The notes beneath the pieces are model-generated. The model had not been told where the DNA came from and did no database searches. It saw nothing but the letters and a program-made list of their open reading frames with translations. A program made the position numbers and the translations under genes. From Lichina pygmaea (lineage: Eukaryota; Ascomycota; Lichinomycetes; Lichinales; Lichinaceae), in NCBI GenBank assembly GCA_963422465.1, contig OY730170.1, positions 4,316,379 through 4,380,378 on the forward strand: DNA of 64,000 nt. The letters are read 5' to 3'. This document shows, one piece after another, positions 9,742 to 24,233 of the stretch. How positions within the stretch are numbered: position 1 is the stretch's first letter; each line of letters begins with the position of its first letter.

Positions 9742-12458
9742 ATGGCAGGTTCGAACAAAGACGACGTCGAATGCTGGGACGACGATGAAGATCTCCAGCT
9801 TGATCACGTTCCTCTCGCGGCCAAAGCTGTCGTTGCCGATGATTTTGAACAAGACCTCGAGTTCCCTGAGGATGATGCCCCCCTCAGGCTCTCCACCCGC
9901 GAGGAGCCGCCACGGCCATCGACCAATGTGGTCGACGAATTTGAGGATTGGACGGAAGCCAGCCTGGGTACCAGGCATGGCGGTACCGGCCGTGGCGCCC
10001 GCTCTCCTCGCAGCTCTTCGTTCTCGGCCATGAGCCCCAGCCTGTCCAGCTCTTTCACCGTCGAGAGCGAGGATGAGGGTCTGGGCGGCCTCGTGCTTCC
10101 CGAGGGTCCGCTGAACCTCGGCGGCTTGCTCAAGAAACGCCAGGAGAAGACCATTGTAGAAAAGCTCGATCAAACGAGCGAGATTCAACCTGTCGGTGAG
10201 ACACCGGATCAGACTGACATCTCGGCCGACGACGACTTCTTCGCCGGCATCGACGTTGGCGACGGCGACGTGTTCGACTCGGCGAAACCGACGTTGAATC
10301 GGAACATCAGGCACAAGGCACCAGGATCAAGCAGCTCACCTCCTCGAGGAACGACCGTGAATCTGGCCTTCCTGAACAAGGCCCAAGCGGCGACTTCGCG
10401 CATCCCGAGGTTGGTGAGCGCTACGGACCGTATCGGGTCGACCTTGGAGCGTGTGGCCGAGACCGGCGCACCCGCGCCGAGCAACCGCCGACCTCCTTCC
10501 CGCCTCGGTGGGCCATCGACGCAGCCCTCGTCAGCATCCAATATTCCGCTGCCGTCGACTCCATCGCGCTCGGCCGCGGCGCCGCCTTCGACGAAACCCC
10601 GTGAGATGCGCAGCCGGCCGTCGACGGCCTCGCTCAGACCGGAGCCAACGACAACCAGCACCCAGCTTCTCCGCGTCAAGCGATCTATGCCGGCGATGCG
10701 CGCCGCCCCTGCCGTCCCAAGTAAGGCGCCGGCAATCCCGCCACGGCCTCCGACGAGGCAGGATCATGGCGGCAGCCGCGGCGCCATCCCCCCTCGACCC
10801 AAGACGCCCGTCGACCGCAGCGGCGCCGAGTCTAGCCTGGGCTTGATGTCCAGGCGGTTCCCGTTCTTGCCCGCTGGCCTGGCCGGCGCCCGATCGCATC
10901 ATATCGCGACGAAGGGTGCGCGGAACTTCCGCCGGCATGATTCCGAGTCTTCCGCGACCGCCATCGAGCCGCCCACGCGATCCGTGTCTCGGGCCGGCGC
11001 TCCCTCGCACTTCCCCCATCGCTCGCCCAGTCCTCACCGTCGGGACGGCGTTCCGGAGACACCCTCCCGCGATGCTGCCGGTAAACGCACGCTCGTGCAG
11101 CCGGCCAAACGTCGATTCTTTGGCGATGGCTCCGAGTTGGAGATCTTCGACGATCTCCCCACGTCGACGGCGGCCGAGAGCAAGTTCATCAAGGCGCCCT
11201 TGGCCCGCGGCGCTCCTCGGTCGACGCGGGGCAGGCTTGGCCTGTCTCCTCTGACGGAGACGACCAACGACAGCGTGCCCACGTCGTCGACGACGACGAC
11301 CGGTCCGACGGCTCAGTCGTCTGAACCGATGGAGACACCCGTGCCAGCCACTCCGCGTCACGAGAACACTCCTCGTTTCGCTCGGGATACGTTTGCGAGT
11401 CGAGCTGCGCGAGAGCAGCGCTCTGGGCCGGTAAGCGGTCTGCCCATGCCGGGCTTTGGTGGGAATTGGAAGGCGCAGATGGCCGTTCGCGGGGCGGTCG
11501 GCATGAGCATGGCCAGCACCGCTCCGCCCCTGGCGCGCGTCAAGAGGCGGCGTGCCGCCGCGCAGCAGAAACCGCATCTCATCAAGCCGCTGGGCGACAA
11601 TCACAACCTTGCGAAGTGTAAGCAGATTCCCGGCAGCTTGACCGTCTACCTTCTCTTTCGACCCCGAGGCATGGCTAACCACTCGATACAGCGGTCAAGG
11701 GAATGCAGTACAATCCTGACACATACAGATGGGAGGGCAACGAGAATGCTTTGACGCCGTTCGATGGGCCGTCACCGCCGTCCGGACACACGGCGGCTTC
11801 ATCCTCGTCCTCGCTCGGTGTATTCTTGGGTCAGGCTCCGCCGCCGACGTCGATGGGCCTAGGTGCTGGTGTGGCTCCGTCGAAGATTGAGATGCCCACG
11901 GCTCAGCGTCCGGCGTTGATCACCAACAGCAATTTGGCGTCGCCGTCGGTGCAGGTTGTCGGTGGCATGGTGTTCGACCCGGTACGTATGTGCTGGTTGA
12001 AGCACCAGCAGCAGACACACAGCGGCCTTCAATCCCCAACGACCTCGTCAAACTTGCACGCGCCGACGGACGACGGCGAAGAGTCCGATCCGTTCGCGGG
12101 AGTGGACGACCTCGAAGAGGGCCTCATCGCGAGCCGCAACCGCAAGGCCACCAGCCAGGATCCCCAGTCGCCTCTGTCCGGCTGCGGATCGACGCAGCCC
12201 GAGGGAGGCTCCATGACGGGGGCCGCTGCGGCGAGCGGCGCACCCGGCAACACCAGTGGTGGCACGGCCGCGAACCGCGCCAACGACGAGTGGCTCGTCG
12301 GCGAGGAGTTCGATGTCGGGCCCGAGTTTATCCGTCGGCAGCGCGACGAGGAAGGGCGCTGGTCCGGCAAGATTGGTGCCTGGATGGGACCGGAGCGACG
12401 CGCGGACGACGAAGAGTGGCGGTATGCCCTGAGGAAGATGGTTGCTGGGTCGACGTGA
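9742..12458 (+). CDS. byr4: Byr4/Bfa1-like scaffold of the septation-network GAP
   Basis: Two exons (9742-11617, 11692-12458) are joined across a 74-nt GTAAGC...ACAG intron with a GCTAAC branch site, giving 880 residues. Family marks are the N-terminal VECWDDDEDLQ box, the SSSFTVESEDEGLGGLVLPEG segment and the ADDDFFAGIDVGDGDVFD box. The conserved C-terminus starts at KGMQYNPDTYRWEGNE and continues with GGMVFDPVRMCWLK, SDPFAGVDDL and FDVGPEFIRRQRDEEGRW. Byr4/Bfa1 binds the Bub2/Cdc16 GAP and inhibits the Spg1/Tem1 GTPase at the spindle pole body, restraining mitotic exit and septation. The middle is long, Pro/Ser/Arg-rich and probably disordered. The frame is open back to an ATG at 9394 (116 more residues), but that part looks unlike the family, so I start at 9742. 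Confidence 0.85.
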
Positions 12459-13186
12459 CCTCGTTCGCTTCTCTGATTCTCGGTTTCTTCTGTTGGGGGA
12501 TTTCCCCATCTTTGTCTCGCTCGTTCTCCTGTTCTCTTTCCTGTCTCTCTTCCATCGTCTGAGCATTTCGCGGCGCACGTTGGGATGCGATGAGATGTGG
12601 GCAACGATGGGACCATTGTGGGCAGTGGCGTTTTCTATTCCGTCCTTTTCTCTCCCGTTCATTATTGGCGATCCCACCGACCGTCATACCCTCGACGACA
12701 GCGTTTCCAAACACTCTTCTCATTCACTATGATGATCGTCGTCGTCTTCATCAATAGCAGGCATCCCTCTTTTCTGTCGTTCCTATCCATCCTACTGACT
12801 CTTTCTATCCTCAGTGGTTGTTTTTTTCATTCCCTTCTCGTTTCTTCCTGTACATATTTTCCTCTCCTTCCGTCTCCTTCTTTCAGTACCTCTATCACGA
12901 TGAACCAAGACACATACAATAGCAATGACAATGACGATGACGATGGTACCTCAGATGACACCTGTGCTGATGACAGCAGCTATGGTCGACCGTGGTGATG
13001 ATCGTAAGTGGCGGGTATGTTGGACGCCAAAGCAAGATTTACCCTTGAGCCAGTGAACAAACTTGAAACAAACCTCCTCCTTCCCCTCCGCAGGACTCAA
13101 GCGCACCAATCAATCAAGCAAAGCAAGAAGTCACGTCTCTCTATCTGTCCTTTCATCTCTAGACTAATCGAAGGAGTACGCAGCTC

Positions 13187-13247
<61 letters not shown>

Positions 13248-14333
13248 ATCTCTCCGCAGTTACTCCCGTACCCCTCACACCCCTCACAGCCCCTATCCCG
13301 GCACGCCTCCATGCCCTCATGAGTCCATACTCCGAGCGTAGCACAATCCCATCCCATCCCATCCCATCCCATCCCATCGCGAGTACTATATCCTATACCG
13401 TACAGCCCACCCACTCATGCCAACTCCCAAATCCCATAACCTACCAACTGCCACAGAACCATCCCACGAGCACCGCGCAGAGATGGAGTATCTACTGACT
13501 ATTGGTTGATGCGTGATGCTTGATGCTTGATGCTTGAAGCTTGATGCTTGAAGCTTGATGCTTATGGGCGGTGTTTAACAGAAGATGGGGGGGGGGGGGG
13601 GGGGTGGCAGGGGAAAAAAAGGCAGGGAACGGACGGAAGGGAGCCGGAGAAGGGATGGGATGAATAGGGTAGTGAATTGGAGTCATTTAGGATGGACAGT
13701 GTTTGAGATGAAGAGCGAACAGCAAAGTACGGCATGCGTGGCCAGCCAGAGATGTCGGATGGGAACTGGATTGGGTATGAGAAGTACTGTCTGATCATGA
13801 GTATGAGAGGCACTGACTGCCTGAGGGCCCACTGACTCTGCAGCGTTCCAGCACTGGCGGCACATACACTACTCATGGGATGGTGCGAGGGCTGTGACTC
13901 GTCCGAGATCAAGATCTGAAGATCGCGCTTCAAAGACTAGAACCGAGATCAAGATCTAGATCGAAAGATCAACGCCTTGGGAGGAAATCAGACGATGTGG
14001 AATAGGAGAAAATCTACCTTGGCTACGAGACGGACAGGTTGAAGCAATTGACTTTTTTACAATCGATGATTGTCTACTTTGGGGGGGACTGGGGGCTCTT
14101 TTCCGGTGGGACTTTTACGATCTTGGAGGGTTGCATGTGTGTGTCTGTTTTCGTATGGCTTTTTGTGCATGGCTTCTTGGATTGGTTGTGCGGTGATGAG
14201 AAAGAGACAAGGGAGAGGGAGAAGGAAGAGGACGAAAATGATGAAGACAAAGATGAAGAAGATGAAGAAGAGAAAGAGAAGATGACAGACAGAGACAGAT
14301 GGACGACAAAACTCCTTGCGTAAGCGCATGTTT
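12459..14333. other. Convergent 3' intergenic region with simple repeats
   Basis: This lies between the 3' ends of the Byr4 and ERD2 genes. It holds CT-rich UTR-like sequence, a (CT)27 tract, a CCCAT array (about 13347-13378), degenerate GATGCTT repeats (about 13509-13562), an 18-G run (13587-13604), repeats of AGATCAAGATC (about 13903-13970) and a GA-rich stretch at 14200-14300. No gene is supported. Confidence 0.6.
13191..13244 (+). repeat. (CT)27 microsatellite
   Basis: An uninterrupted CT dinucleotide run of 54 bases in noncoding DNA. Confidence 0.95.
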
Positions 14334-15811
14334 TTATACCGGTAGCGCGAATTTCTTGCCTTTCCAGACCCTGAGATTGTTGGAATTTTTTTGGGTTAGT
14401 TTTGGTTGAGTGCAGGAGTGAAGAGGAAGGAGGATGGAGGATGGAGGGATGGAGGAAAAGGAAAAGAGTGGGACGTTGAGAGGCCAGTCGAGACGTTGCA
14501 CGAGAGAGGAGAAGAGAAGAGAAGAGAAGAAAAGACGAGCACCCACTTGGTGTAGTAGATCCAGAAAAAGTCAGAGTACAGCACCGTCTGGATGATGCCG
14601 GCGACGACGGCGATCGGATCGCCGCGGTGCTCGGCCCAGTGCTGGTCGAAGACGTAGCGGTAGATCCAGTTCGGGATGTAGAAGGCGCGGTAGGCCCCGA
14701 GCGCGAAGAGGTAGTGCGTCGTGATCGTCTCGGCCTCGCCGGTGCGCTGCAGCAGGAACAGCTGCGGCAAGATCGCGACCGACTCGAGCCAGATCGAGAA
14801 GGCCCAGAGGATCTGTTTGGAATCGAACGTTCCACGAAAGATCGTCAGCCGAACGCGGATCCCGTTCCGCTGTGCACTGCGTTTGGTCGCACGCCGGGTC
14901 GTCACCGGTCCTTGACGGACCGGCTGTTGGTCCTCTCATGACAGAAAAGGGGAAACGGTCTGCTGAGACAGAATCGAAAAATGTCGACGAAAAGAAAGAA
15001 AGGAAGAAATAAAAATCCCCCCGGGGCGGATATACCTCGTACGGTGTCCATTTGTAGGGGAAAAGAACTGCCAGGACGCCGCTGGCGCCGAGAAGATATT
15101 CCACCTTGAAGGTGTCGAGGCTCAGGTCATGCGTTGGGCGGTAGTCGTTGAGCATCAGGTAGATCGTGTACGCGGACGAGCCGATGAAAATGATCTTGAA
15201 GGTGGTGTTGTAGGCCGAGTTTGTGAACGTCCAGAACAAGTCTGTTTCAGAGCAGGACCGCGTACAAGTCAGCCTCTCCACGAAACAACTTCCGACTCGC
15301 TGCATGTCGTCGTGGGTGACCTGCTGGGGCTGGAGTACGTCGACCATGCCTGCGAGAGCTACCTCAGACAAAAGGGACATCAGAGACTCACCCAGATATC
15401 GCGTCGCGTACACTACGAAATAGAGCGTCTGCGACTTGAACGATATGCCCGCACAGCTCTGTAGAAGAATAAGCCGATTGAGCGCGTTGCGCATTCGAGG
15501 AGGATGCTCCACGACCGTCTGGCCGGAGCTCTATTTCGGGACCGAGAGCCAGGTGCGGTCGAGCAGACGGAACACATTGCCGTGCCGAGATACTTGCGCG
15601 TCGTCTCCGAAGACGGAAGGGGGTCGCAACTCACGTTCGACGACTTCATCTTCGCCAGGAGAATGAAGACGGAGAGCAGATGGGAGAGGTCTCCTGCAGA
15701 ACGTGTTCGAATCAGCACGGTTCGAGCTCTTTCTCCGCCGACAGAGCAACAGTCGGGGAGGGGAGAGATGGGCAGGGTTGGCGACCAACCCAGCAGCCGA
15801 AAGATGTTCAT
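14334..15811 (-). CDS. ERD2: ERD2 family ER lumen protein-retaining (KDEL/HDEL) receptor
   Basis: There are six exons: 15790-15811, 15635-15693, 15392-15458, 15036-15241, 14547-14812 and 14334-14370. All phases agree and give 218 residues, against 219 for yeast Erd2. The protein starts [22 protein letters not shown], continues with [25 protein letters not shown], and ends [15 protein letters not shown], all family signatures. It is a seven-helix Golgi membrane receptor that binds K/HDEL signals of escaped ER proteins and returns them in COPI vesicles. The basic KKF tail is the retrieval/sorting region. Intron 1 uses a GTTGGT donor, and intron 5 runs through a pyrimidine-rich stretch. The 22-nt first and 37-nt last coding exons are easily missed. 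Confidence 0.95.
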
Positions 15812-17022
15812 CTCGGCGTTGGTCCGCAGCGGGTCGTGCCCCAACAGGGCAGCGACCCTGACACGTAGGACTTGTTGGATCTCTTCTAGGCTTTCCGGTG
15901 AGATTGAGTTCCCAAGCTCGGTCGACCGACAACAATCAATTCCCCTCTCAAGTAGCCACTCGAGCGCGCGACGCGAGTGATTCTGCCCTTTTAGTCGTCG
16001 TTGCCGTTGCAGTTGTCGTGGTCTTTACTCTTGCAATCGCAATGTGGCGTGGAGACGTACTGTACTCGTACGTCACGTACGTAGCCACGGCTTGTTGACA
16101 CGCAGCCCCAAAGTGCTGGTCCGACGGATCTTCTGTTTTTCCGCTGGCCGCCCGATCAGATCGACGTTCTGGAAGTCGTACCCTCGTACGGAACGTATGT
16201 ACAAGCGCATTTGGCGACGTCGTCCAAGCGAGACGATGTGCCTACTAACCGTTCAAGTTGGTCGCCCTACGTAGTAATACGTACGAGTATGTACGTAACG
16301 TACCCGTGCCATGGGGGGTATTACCCCCCCATGGCTCGCAGGGTACGCAGGGGGGCTTGCAGCCGCTATGCGAGACACCTCACAAGTCAGTCCCACATGA
16401 AGACTTACGTACTTTCGTACAAGGATAGCAAGCGTCTGCGGGGCCTCTGGGGCTTAATGCGCGGGGCAGTGGGGGCTTACCGTTAGCCAACATTACTCAA
16501 CGCTGCAGAATTGTACCGGTCCAAATACTCGGGCTCATCTCGGAATCCCATCTTAAGCAGACGAGCATTCGCACGCATGCGGTATGTTCGTACACCTCGT
16601 GCAGGGAGGAACGCTGCTCGTGCATTAGGGGCCCTCACTTGATGTGATTGACCGTGATGGAACAGCCGCGGCAAATCCAGGGTATAGGCATCGTGTGCAC
16701 TCGGGACAGTAGCTCATGGTCCAGGCCAAGGCACTCCTGTTCATCACCTTTGCACAGAGTCTAGCTGTGTTGACACGTATGGTACGTACGTAGTGGGAAG
16801 GGTCTCCGCCATGGTGAGACCAGACCTTCAGACATCACATGACAGATGGCAGCAGTGCTCCGGGAGCTGGTATCGAACAATCGGTGCCCTCGAGATCATG
16901 CCAGATGTGTTCATGCAACTTGGTTGTAGCACGTCAAGAGTGAGGGCTCGAGAACCACTGCTTTGCCGCAGATGTCTAGCGACTTCTCCGGCAATCCTCG
17001 AGATCGATTGGGACACGTCAGA
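15812..17022. other. Intergenic, GTAC-rich, with a G/C-run palindrome
   Basis: No gene is recognised. GTAC/CGTACG words cluster at about 16040-16080, 16190-16310 and 16780-16795. An inverted repeat lies at 16309-16334. Confidence 0.55.
16309..16334. repeat. Near-perfect palindrome CCATGGGGGG / CCCCCCCATGG
   Basis: The left arm CCATGGGGGGTA and right arm TTACCCCCCCATGG are inverted copies differing by one extra C. They could form a hairpin or be a dyad protein-binding site. No terminator-like context is visible. Confidence 0.7.
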
Positions 17023-18135
17023 TCAGGACCGATCGTTCTCGTCGAATTTGTCGCCCCAGAAGCCACGGTGATGCTTCTGCCGCCCTGCCTCAGCAATCTC
17101 CTGGATCTCGTCCGGTTCCAGAGTGAAGCTGGCAGCGTCCAGGTATTCCTTCATACGCGCCTCCTTGGCGCTGGTTGTGATGGGAAGAATGTCTTGGTCG
17201 ATGCACCATCGCAGAGCAATCTCGCCCTCGGTGACTTTGTATTTCCTAGCCAGGCGAGAGTAGATCTCATCGACCGGTCCTGGCCGGGCCTTCGTGATCG
17301 CCGTCAGGGGCCCGTAGGCGCTCGTTGCGATCTTGTGCTGCTTATGGAAGGCTAGCAGGTCCGGGTGCTGCAGGTACGGATGATACTCGATCTGATTGAT
17401 GGCGGGAGGGGCCGTCGCCCCTTCCAGGGTGGCCTTCAGCTGCGCGGGGAGGTAGTTGGACACACCGATCGACCTTGCCTTGCCTGAAAGCTTGACTGCC
17501 TCCATCGCGGACCATGCCGTTCTCAAGTCCTGGTCGCTCTTGGCGAAGAATGGCTGGTGGATCAAGTATCTGTAGGAACCACGAAACTCCCTCAGAGCCC
17601 AATCTCCAACCAGGAAAGGTCACCGCCAAATGCGGTCGATGAGAGACGTACAGATCAACGTAGTCCAGTCCCAGCCGCTGAAGACTGGCGTCGATTGCCT
17701 TGGGGATGTCGACGACGCCACGATTCACTTTGGACACCACATAGAGCTGCTCTCGAGGCACGCCGCATCCTTCGATGGCGACGCCCAACTCTGGCTCGGT
17801 GCCATACACTGGAGCCACACCGTCAGCACTCATATGATCGAAGCTGTGGCGAAGGAGACGGATGACGAGTGTCCCTGCTTACCTTCGGCACCGTCCAGAT
17901 GCCGATATCCCAGCGCAATCGCCTTCTTCACCGACTCGACCAGCTCGCGATCGATAGACTGATCCCCGGATCTTTTGAACCAAGCAGTCCCTGTCCCGTA
18001 GCCTAGCTGGTGGACGAAAGCCCAGGTCAGCCGATGACGAGCCCATCGCCTTGCGGCCGGGCCGATCTGGTTGCGTTCACGTACCATCGGGATGCGGTGG
18101 CCGTCCGACATCGTCAACGACGGTATCGACGCCAT
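17023..18135 (-). CDS. Aldo/keto reductase
   Basis: Four exons (18085-18135, 17883-18006, 17652-17808, 17023-17569) join in consistent phase to 292 residues. The catalytic tetrad is visible: Asp in GYRHLDGAE, Tyr in VYGTEPELG, Lys in YVVSKVNRG and His in LIHQPFF. NADPH-site features include ARSIGVSNY, INQIEYHPYL and the C-terminal PITTSAKEARMKEYLD. The size and the LGYGTGTAWFK start fit the AKR3-type fungal reductases that reduce alpha-keto carbonyls and similar substrates. The actual substrate cannot be read from sequence. No biosynthetic cluster surrounds it. Confidence 0.92.
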
Positions 18136-19105
18136 GGCAGTCGGACTCGGACAAGCACTGCCTGTACGGTACGTTACCTACAGCTTAACGCCGTATCTGA
18201 TGACGAACTTGACGCCTGGTGGCTCGAGCGAGTGCCGTTGGAAAGCGCATTGAACTTCCGAATCAGTCTAGGGCCGGGAATGCGGTGACCAACCGGCCTA
18301 GACCAAGCAAAAGGCGTTGACAGCGTTGGCGGCGGCAGCAGCTGCTCGACCGTGGTCAGACGATCAGCGTTGTCACCGCTCGGAGCTCGGCCTCGGCGTC
18401 GTATTCGACTGATAACGTCATCGGCGCTCACAGGTCCCCGTACCCCACACCCCCTAGTCCAACTAGAGCGGGCATCACCACTTTGAAGGGTGTGCGCAGC
18501 CTACGCATCCGGCTCCTAAATCCCTGGGCTTCTTTCAGCCATCAGGATCCATGGGGCTTTCGTTCGTCCGATCGCCTCCAACAACCCGGTAGGAGGCAGT
18601 GAACACTTGCAGTACGGTACAATACTCTAGCCTCTGTTTCCACGTGGCCATCGAGGTATTGGCCCGACTAACCTCGATGATGTCTTGACGAATTCAACAT
18701 TCCTGCCGATAGTCCATGCAGTATGTACGAACTACCGCTTCTCGAATGAGACGTCAGACGTCATGTGTGACCGTAGATTGACTGACTGAGGATCATAGGC
18801 TCTTCTTGACGTGCCAGGACTCTCACGATTGACCAACTATCATATGGGTCGATGAACATGTGGATTCCGGTTTCCACGCGCAACGCCAATTTCTTCTCGA
18901 GTGCCACCCAACAACGCCGTATGACGCGCCTGACATGGTGACGCAAAAAGTGCAATGTTCTAAACATCGGAACTGCCCCGCAAGGACCCAACCCATGCGA
19001 AGCGTATGCAGTATCGAAGTTCTCCTAGCCCCGTGGTGCAGCGCTACCAACCGTGCCATCTCATGTTGCGACACCGACTTCAGGAAAGCCCGAGGCCCTC
19101 GACCT
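18136..19105. other. Intergenic, nothing recognised
   Basis: The open frames are unsupported. This stretch contains the region upstream of the aldo/keto reductase start. Confidence 0.5.
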
Positions 19106-19532
19106 TCAATTCCTAGGGCGTTTTGGTGGCCGGCTCATGCGCCTATCATAACGAGCCCCGTTCATTTTCTGGCACTTGGACTGGCAATAGAGGAGCTCGA
19201 GTATGCAGGCCTTTTGGATCGGGTAAGAGCGATGTTAGCCGTACATCCATTGCGTGCCGTTCAAGGTCAATCGAGTCTCGCTCACCTGGGCAGGTATGTT
19301 GGCGCAGATAGCTCCTGTTTCGCAGGGGCAGCTGCCACCGAGACCAAGACCTACAGATGCCAGATGGATCAGTTCAGACGCTCTGATCGTCAGGGCAAAC
19401 TGCAGGGTACCAACTCTGCTCAAATACTTGTATGTCTCGATCGATCGGCTCTGATTTCCTGTAAGGGTCCACGTAAGGTGACGCTGCGACCATCGTGGTC
19501 AAGGCAGCCATGACCAAGGCAGAGAGACGCAT
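19106..19532 (-). CDS. Candidate small cysteine-rich secreted protein
   Basis: Three exons (19415-19532, 19286-19350, 19106-19210) joined across 64- and 75-nt introns keep frame and give 95 residues. The first 18 residues (MRLSALVMAALTTMVAAS) form a clear signal peptide with a likely cleavage after AAS. The mature part has six cysteines packed within about 35 residues in the order C-x-C-x5-C-x7-C-x6-C-x3-C, beginning GGSCPCETGAIC. A basic RRMSRPPKRPRN tail follows. Intron 1 would use a GTTGGT donor, also seen in ERD2 here, and intron 2 uses GTGAGC with a GCTAAC branch. I recognise no family. Small secreted cysteine-rich proteins in fungi include effectors and antimicrobial peptides, but no function can be assigned. 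Splicing is hand-derived. Confidence 0.5.
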
Positions 19533-20072
19533 CCTGATCGTAAAACTAAAGTGGCGATGGAGATGTTCAGTCGAGCCCAAGGTATAGTACGGCGCAGCAA
19601 TCTGCGGCAGTCGACGAATCGGTTTTGCGACGGCAGGCGATCAAAGAAGAATCGCAGAGATCAGTCCCGAGTCAGACGCTCTGAAGGACCGCTGTGGAAA
19701 CTGGCTGGATATTTATGCTTCGTGACCCCTCGCCGGACGAGCGTACAGGCACAAGGCGGATACGAACCGTCTCCTCGGCGGACTGAGATACCGCGCGACC
19801 ATAGACTTCGACAGTCCATGGTGTTGGAGCGCTCCGAGCATGCACAGGGCCTAGGCAAATTTCACCTGCCTTGGCGGATACGAAGCCGGATCAGTTCGGT
19901 GCAAGCACCGACAAGGAGTAAGTTGTCGTGGGTGTACGGGGCGTACAACCGCACCTCATGATCACGATGGATCAGCAACATGGCTCGAGAAACGAGAGCT
20001 GCATGTCGAACGGCGAAGCGAAGCCGCAGCCGGTCAACCCCTGCGTAAGCTAGCCCTATACATATGAAGGTT
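19533..20072. other. Intergenic, nothing recognised
   Basis: This is the upstream region of the small secreted gene. No supported frames or strong motifs were seen. Confidence 0.45.
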
Positions 20073-20532
20073 CATTTCAGATGTACGGTACTGTAGTGCG
20101 GCCGAGAAATTTTTGGTGGTCTTATGAATCTTGATACATTGAGTCGAAATTCTATATCCTTGGTGTCCTTGCTTGATGAGAATGTAGGAACTGAACTTAT
20201 AGACAAGGTCAATAACTACACCCATTAACCTGGTATAGTCTAGGATGGCTACTCTTAGGTGCATCCTGCATGTATTCATCCTCTAACTGCTGGGAATCCT
20301 TCAGGTTGAAGCCTTGTTCTCAGATGTAGGTGTATGAATGGCTATGTATCTTCTGCCAGAGAAAGCACATGGATCTGCTCTCCAATCAAGTAGTATCTCT
20401 TTGTCATCACATGCATAGGTTGAGGACAGACGGAGAAGATATCGAGAACTGAAAATTCTCACTATTATAGACTAACCACCAAAAAAGTCATGAGGCTACC
20501 AAAATTTCTACGGCCGCACTACATCTGAAATG
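20073..20532. mobile_element. MITE-like element with terminal inverted repeats
   Basis: The left end CATTTCAGATGTA...GTGCGGCCG-AGAAATTTTTGGT (20073-20117) is inverted at the right end (20496-20532). The left arm carries about 10 extra bases (CGGTACTGTA). The ~380-bp interior is distinctly AT-richer than its surroundings and has no transposase frame, as expected for a nonautonomous DNA transposon. I see no clear target-site duplication, so the outer limits are uncertain by a few bases. Confidence 0.6.
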
Positions 20533-21584
20533 GACAGAGGTACGTACTGTACGTATCTCGTGGGATGCGATAAGTATCGCAACGTACGATAGCCGGCGCC
20601 AACAACGGTCTGCGTGACTACCGAGTACGTACGTATCTTCAGCGATAGTATTGAGATTGATCAATTCTGGCGGCTTAACATTCAGCTCCGGGGTGTGTAG
20701 AATTCCGTCGCTTATCGCGAATAGCGATACGAATTGCCTCGAACTATAGATTCTGTGGGCCACTACGTAACGTACTTCGTACCGTGGTAAGCCCTAACGG
20801 TACGGAAGGACGTGCATCGTCTATCCAAGCCGAGACGTTCGTGTTGCTAACGGTGGCGAAGCCGAAGGTTTCGTACGTACGTATTGATCGAGGAGTTGCG
20901 GGCCGGAAGAGGACAGACTTTCAGTTCCGGTCACATGCGGTAAAGGCGATTATCCGTGGCGTTCACGATATGACAGCTGCTCTATGATGTAAGATGCGTG
21001 CGTCTCTCTCAGACCTAGGTATGCAAACTCGATTGGGAACAATGTACCGACAAAAGTCGAGGAAGACTGATGATGTCAGTTCTGGATGAGACTTACTAGT
21101 ACAGTGCTGAGTCAGCATTGACTTGGATGAGGCTCTGCTGTGTGGCCACCGAGGCTGTCTGTCCCGCCGTGGCACTACGTTACGTAATACGTACCGGCAG
21201 GAAGTTACCCGTCGTTGGCCGTTGTGTCATAAGTTATATTTGAAGTGGTTCGACTCCACTTGGCGCTAGTCTCGGTAGCTCAAATGCTTCGCTTCTCTCC
21301 TGTGTTACGGTACGGTACGGTACGGTAAGTGATTAGATAAGGTGCCGCAGCTCGCCCGGTCGATACCAAGTCGGCTCACGTGAAACATGGACCGTGTACT
21401 TCCGTACTTCGTACTCGTATCATGTCCATCGGATTTCATCGTCGGGTCGGAGTTGGCTGGTATACCGCAGCAGTACTCGCAAGTCTGGTGCGAAGGCTAG
21501 AGCGTTGCAGACCGCACGTACGTATCACAGTACATGACTTACAGCGTCGCCATCGGAGATCGCTACCGTAGCGCTGTTCTCTGA
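20533..21584. other. Intergenic, GTAC-rich, upstream of SelO
   Basis: Many GTACGTA-type words occur (about 20537-20650, 20765-20885, 21170-21200), and a TACGG array lies near 21308-21327. No supported gene. Confidence 0.5.
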
Positions 21585-24138
<2,554 letters not shown>

Positions 24139-24150
24139 AGCCGGGGTGGT

Positions 24151-24233
24151 GGGGGGGGGGGGGGGGGGGGGGGGGCCGGGATGGGGAGAAGGCCGGGATG
24201 GTGAAAGGGGGGGGGGGGGGGGGGGGGGGGGGG
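24151..24233 (+). repeat. Paired poly-G tracts just after the SelO stop
   Basis: Two G homopolymers (25 and 27 Gs) are separated by 31 bases that themselves hold short G runs. They start 13 bases after the SelO stop codon, so they are probably transcribed and could form G-quadruplexes. Confidence 0.8.

Noticed and set aside
10531-11682. 383-codon minus-strand frame opposite Byr4
   Set aside because: It is an Arg-rich shadow of the Byr4 coding strand. The conserved Byr4 boxes and the intron are on the plus strand.
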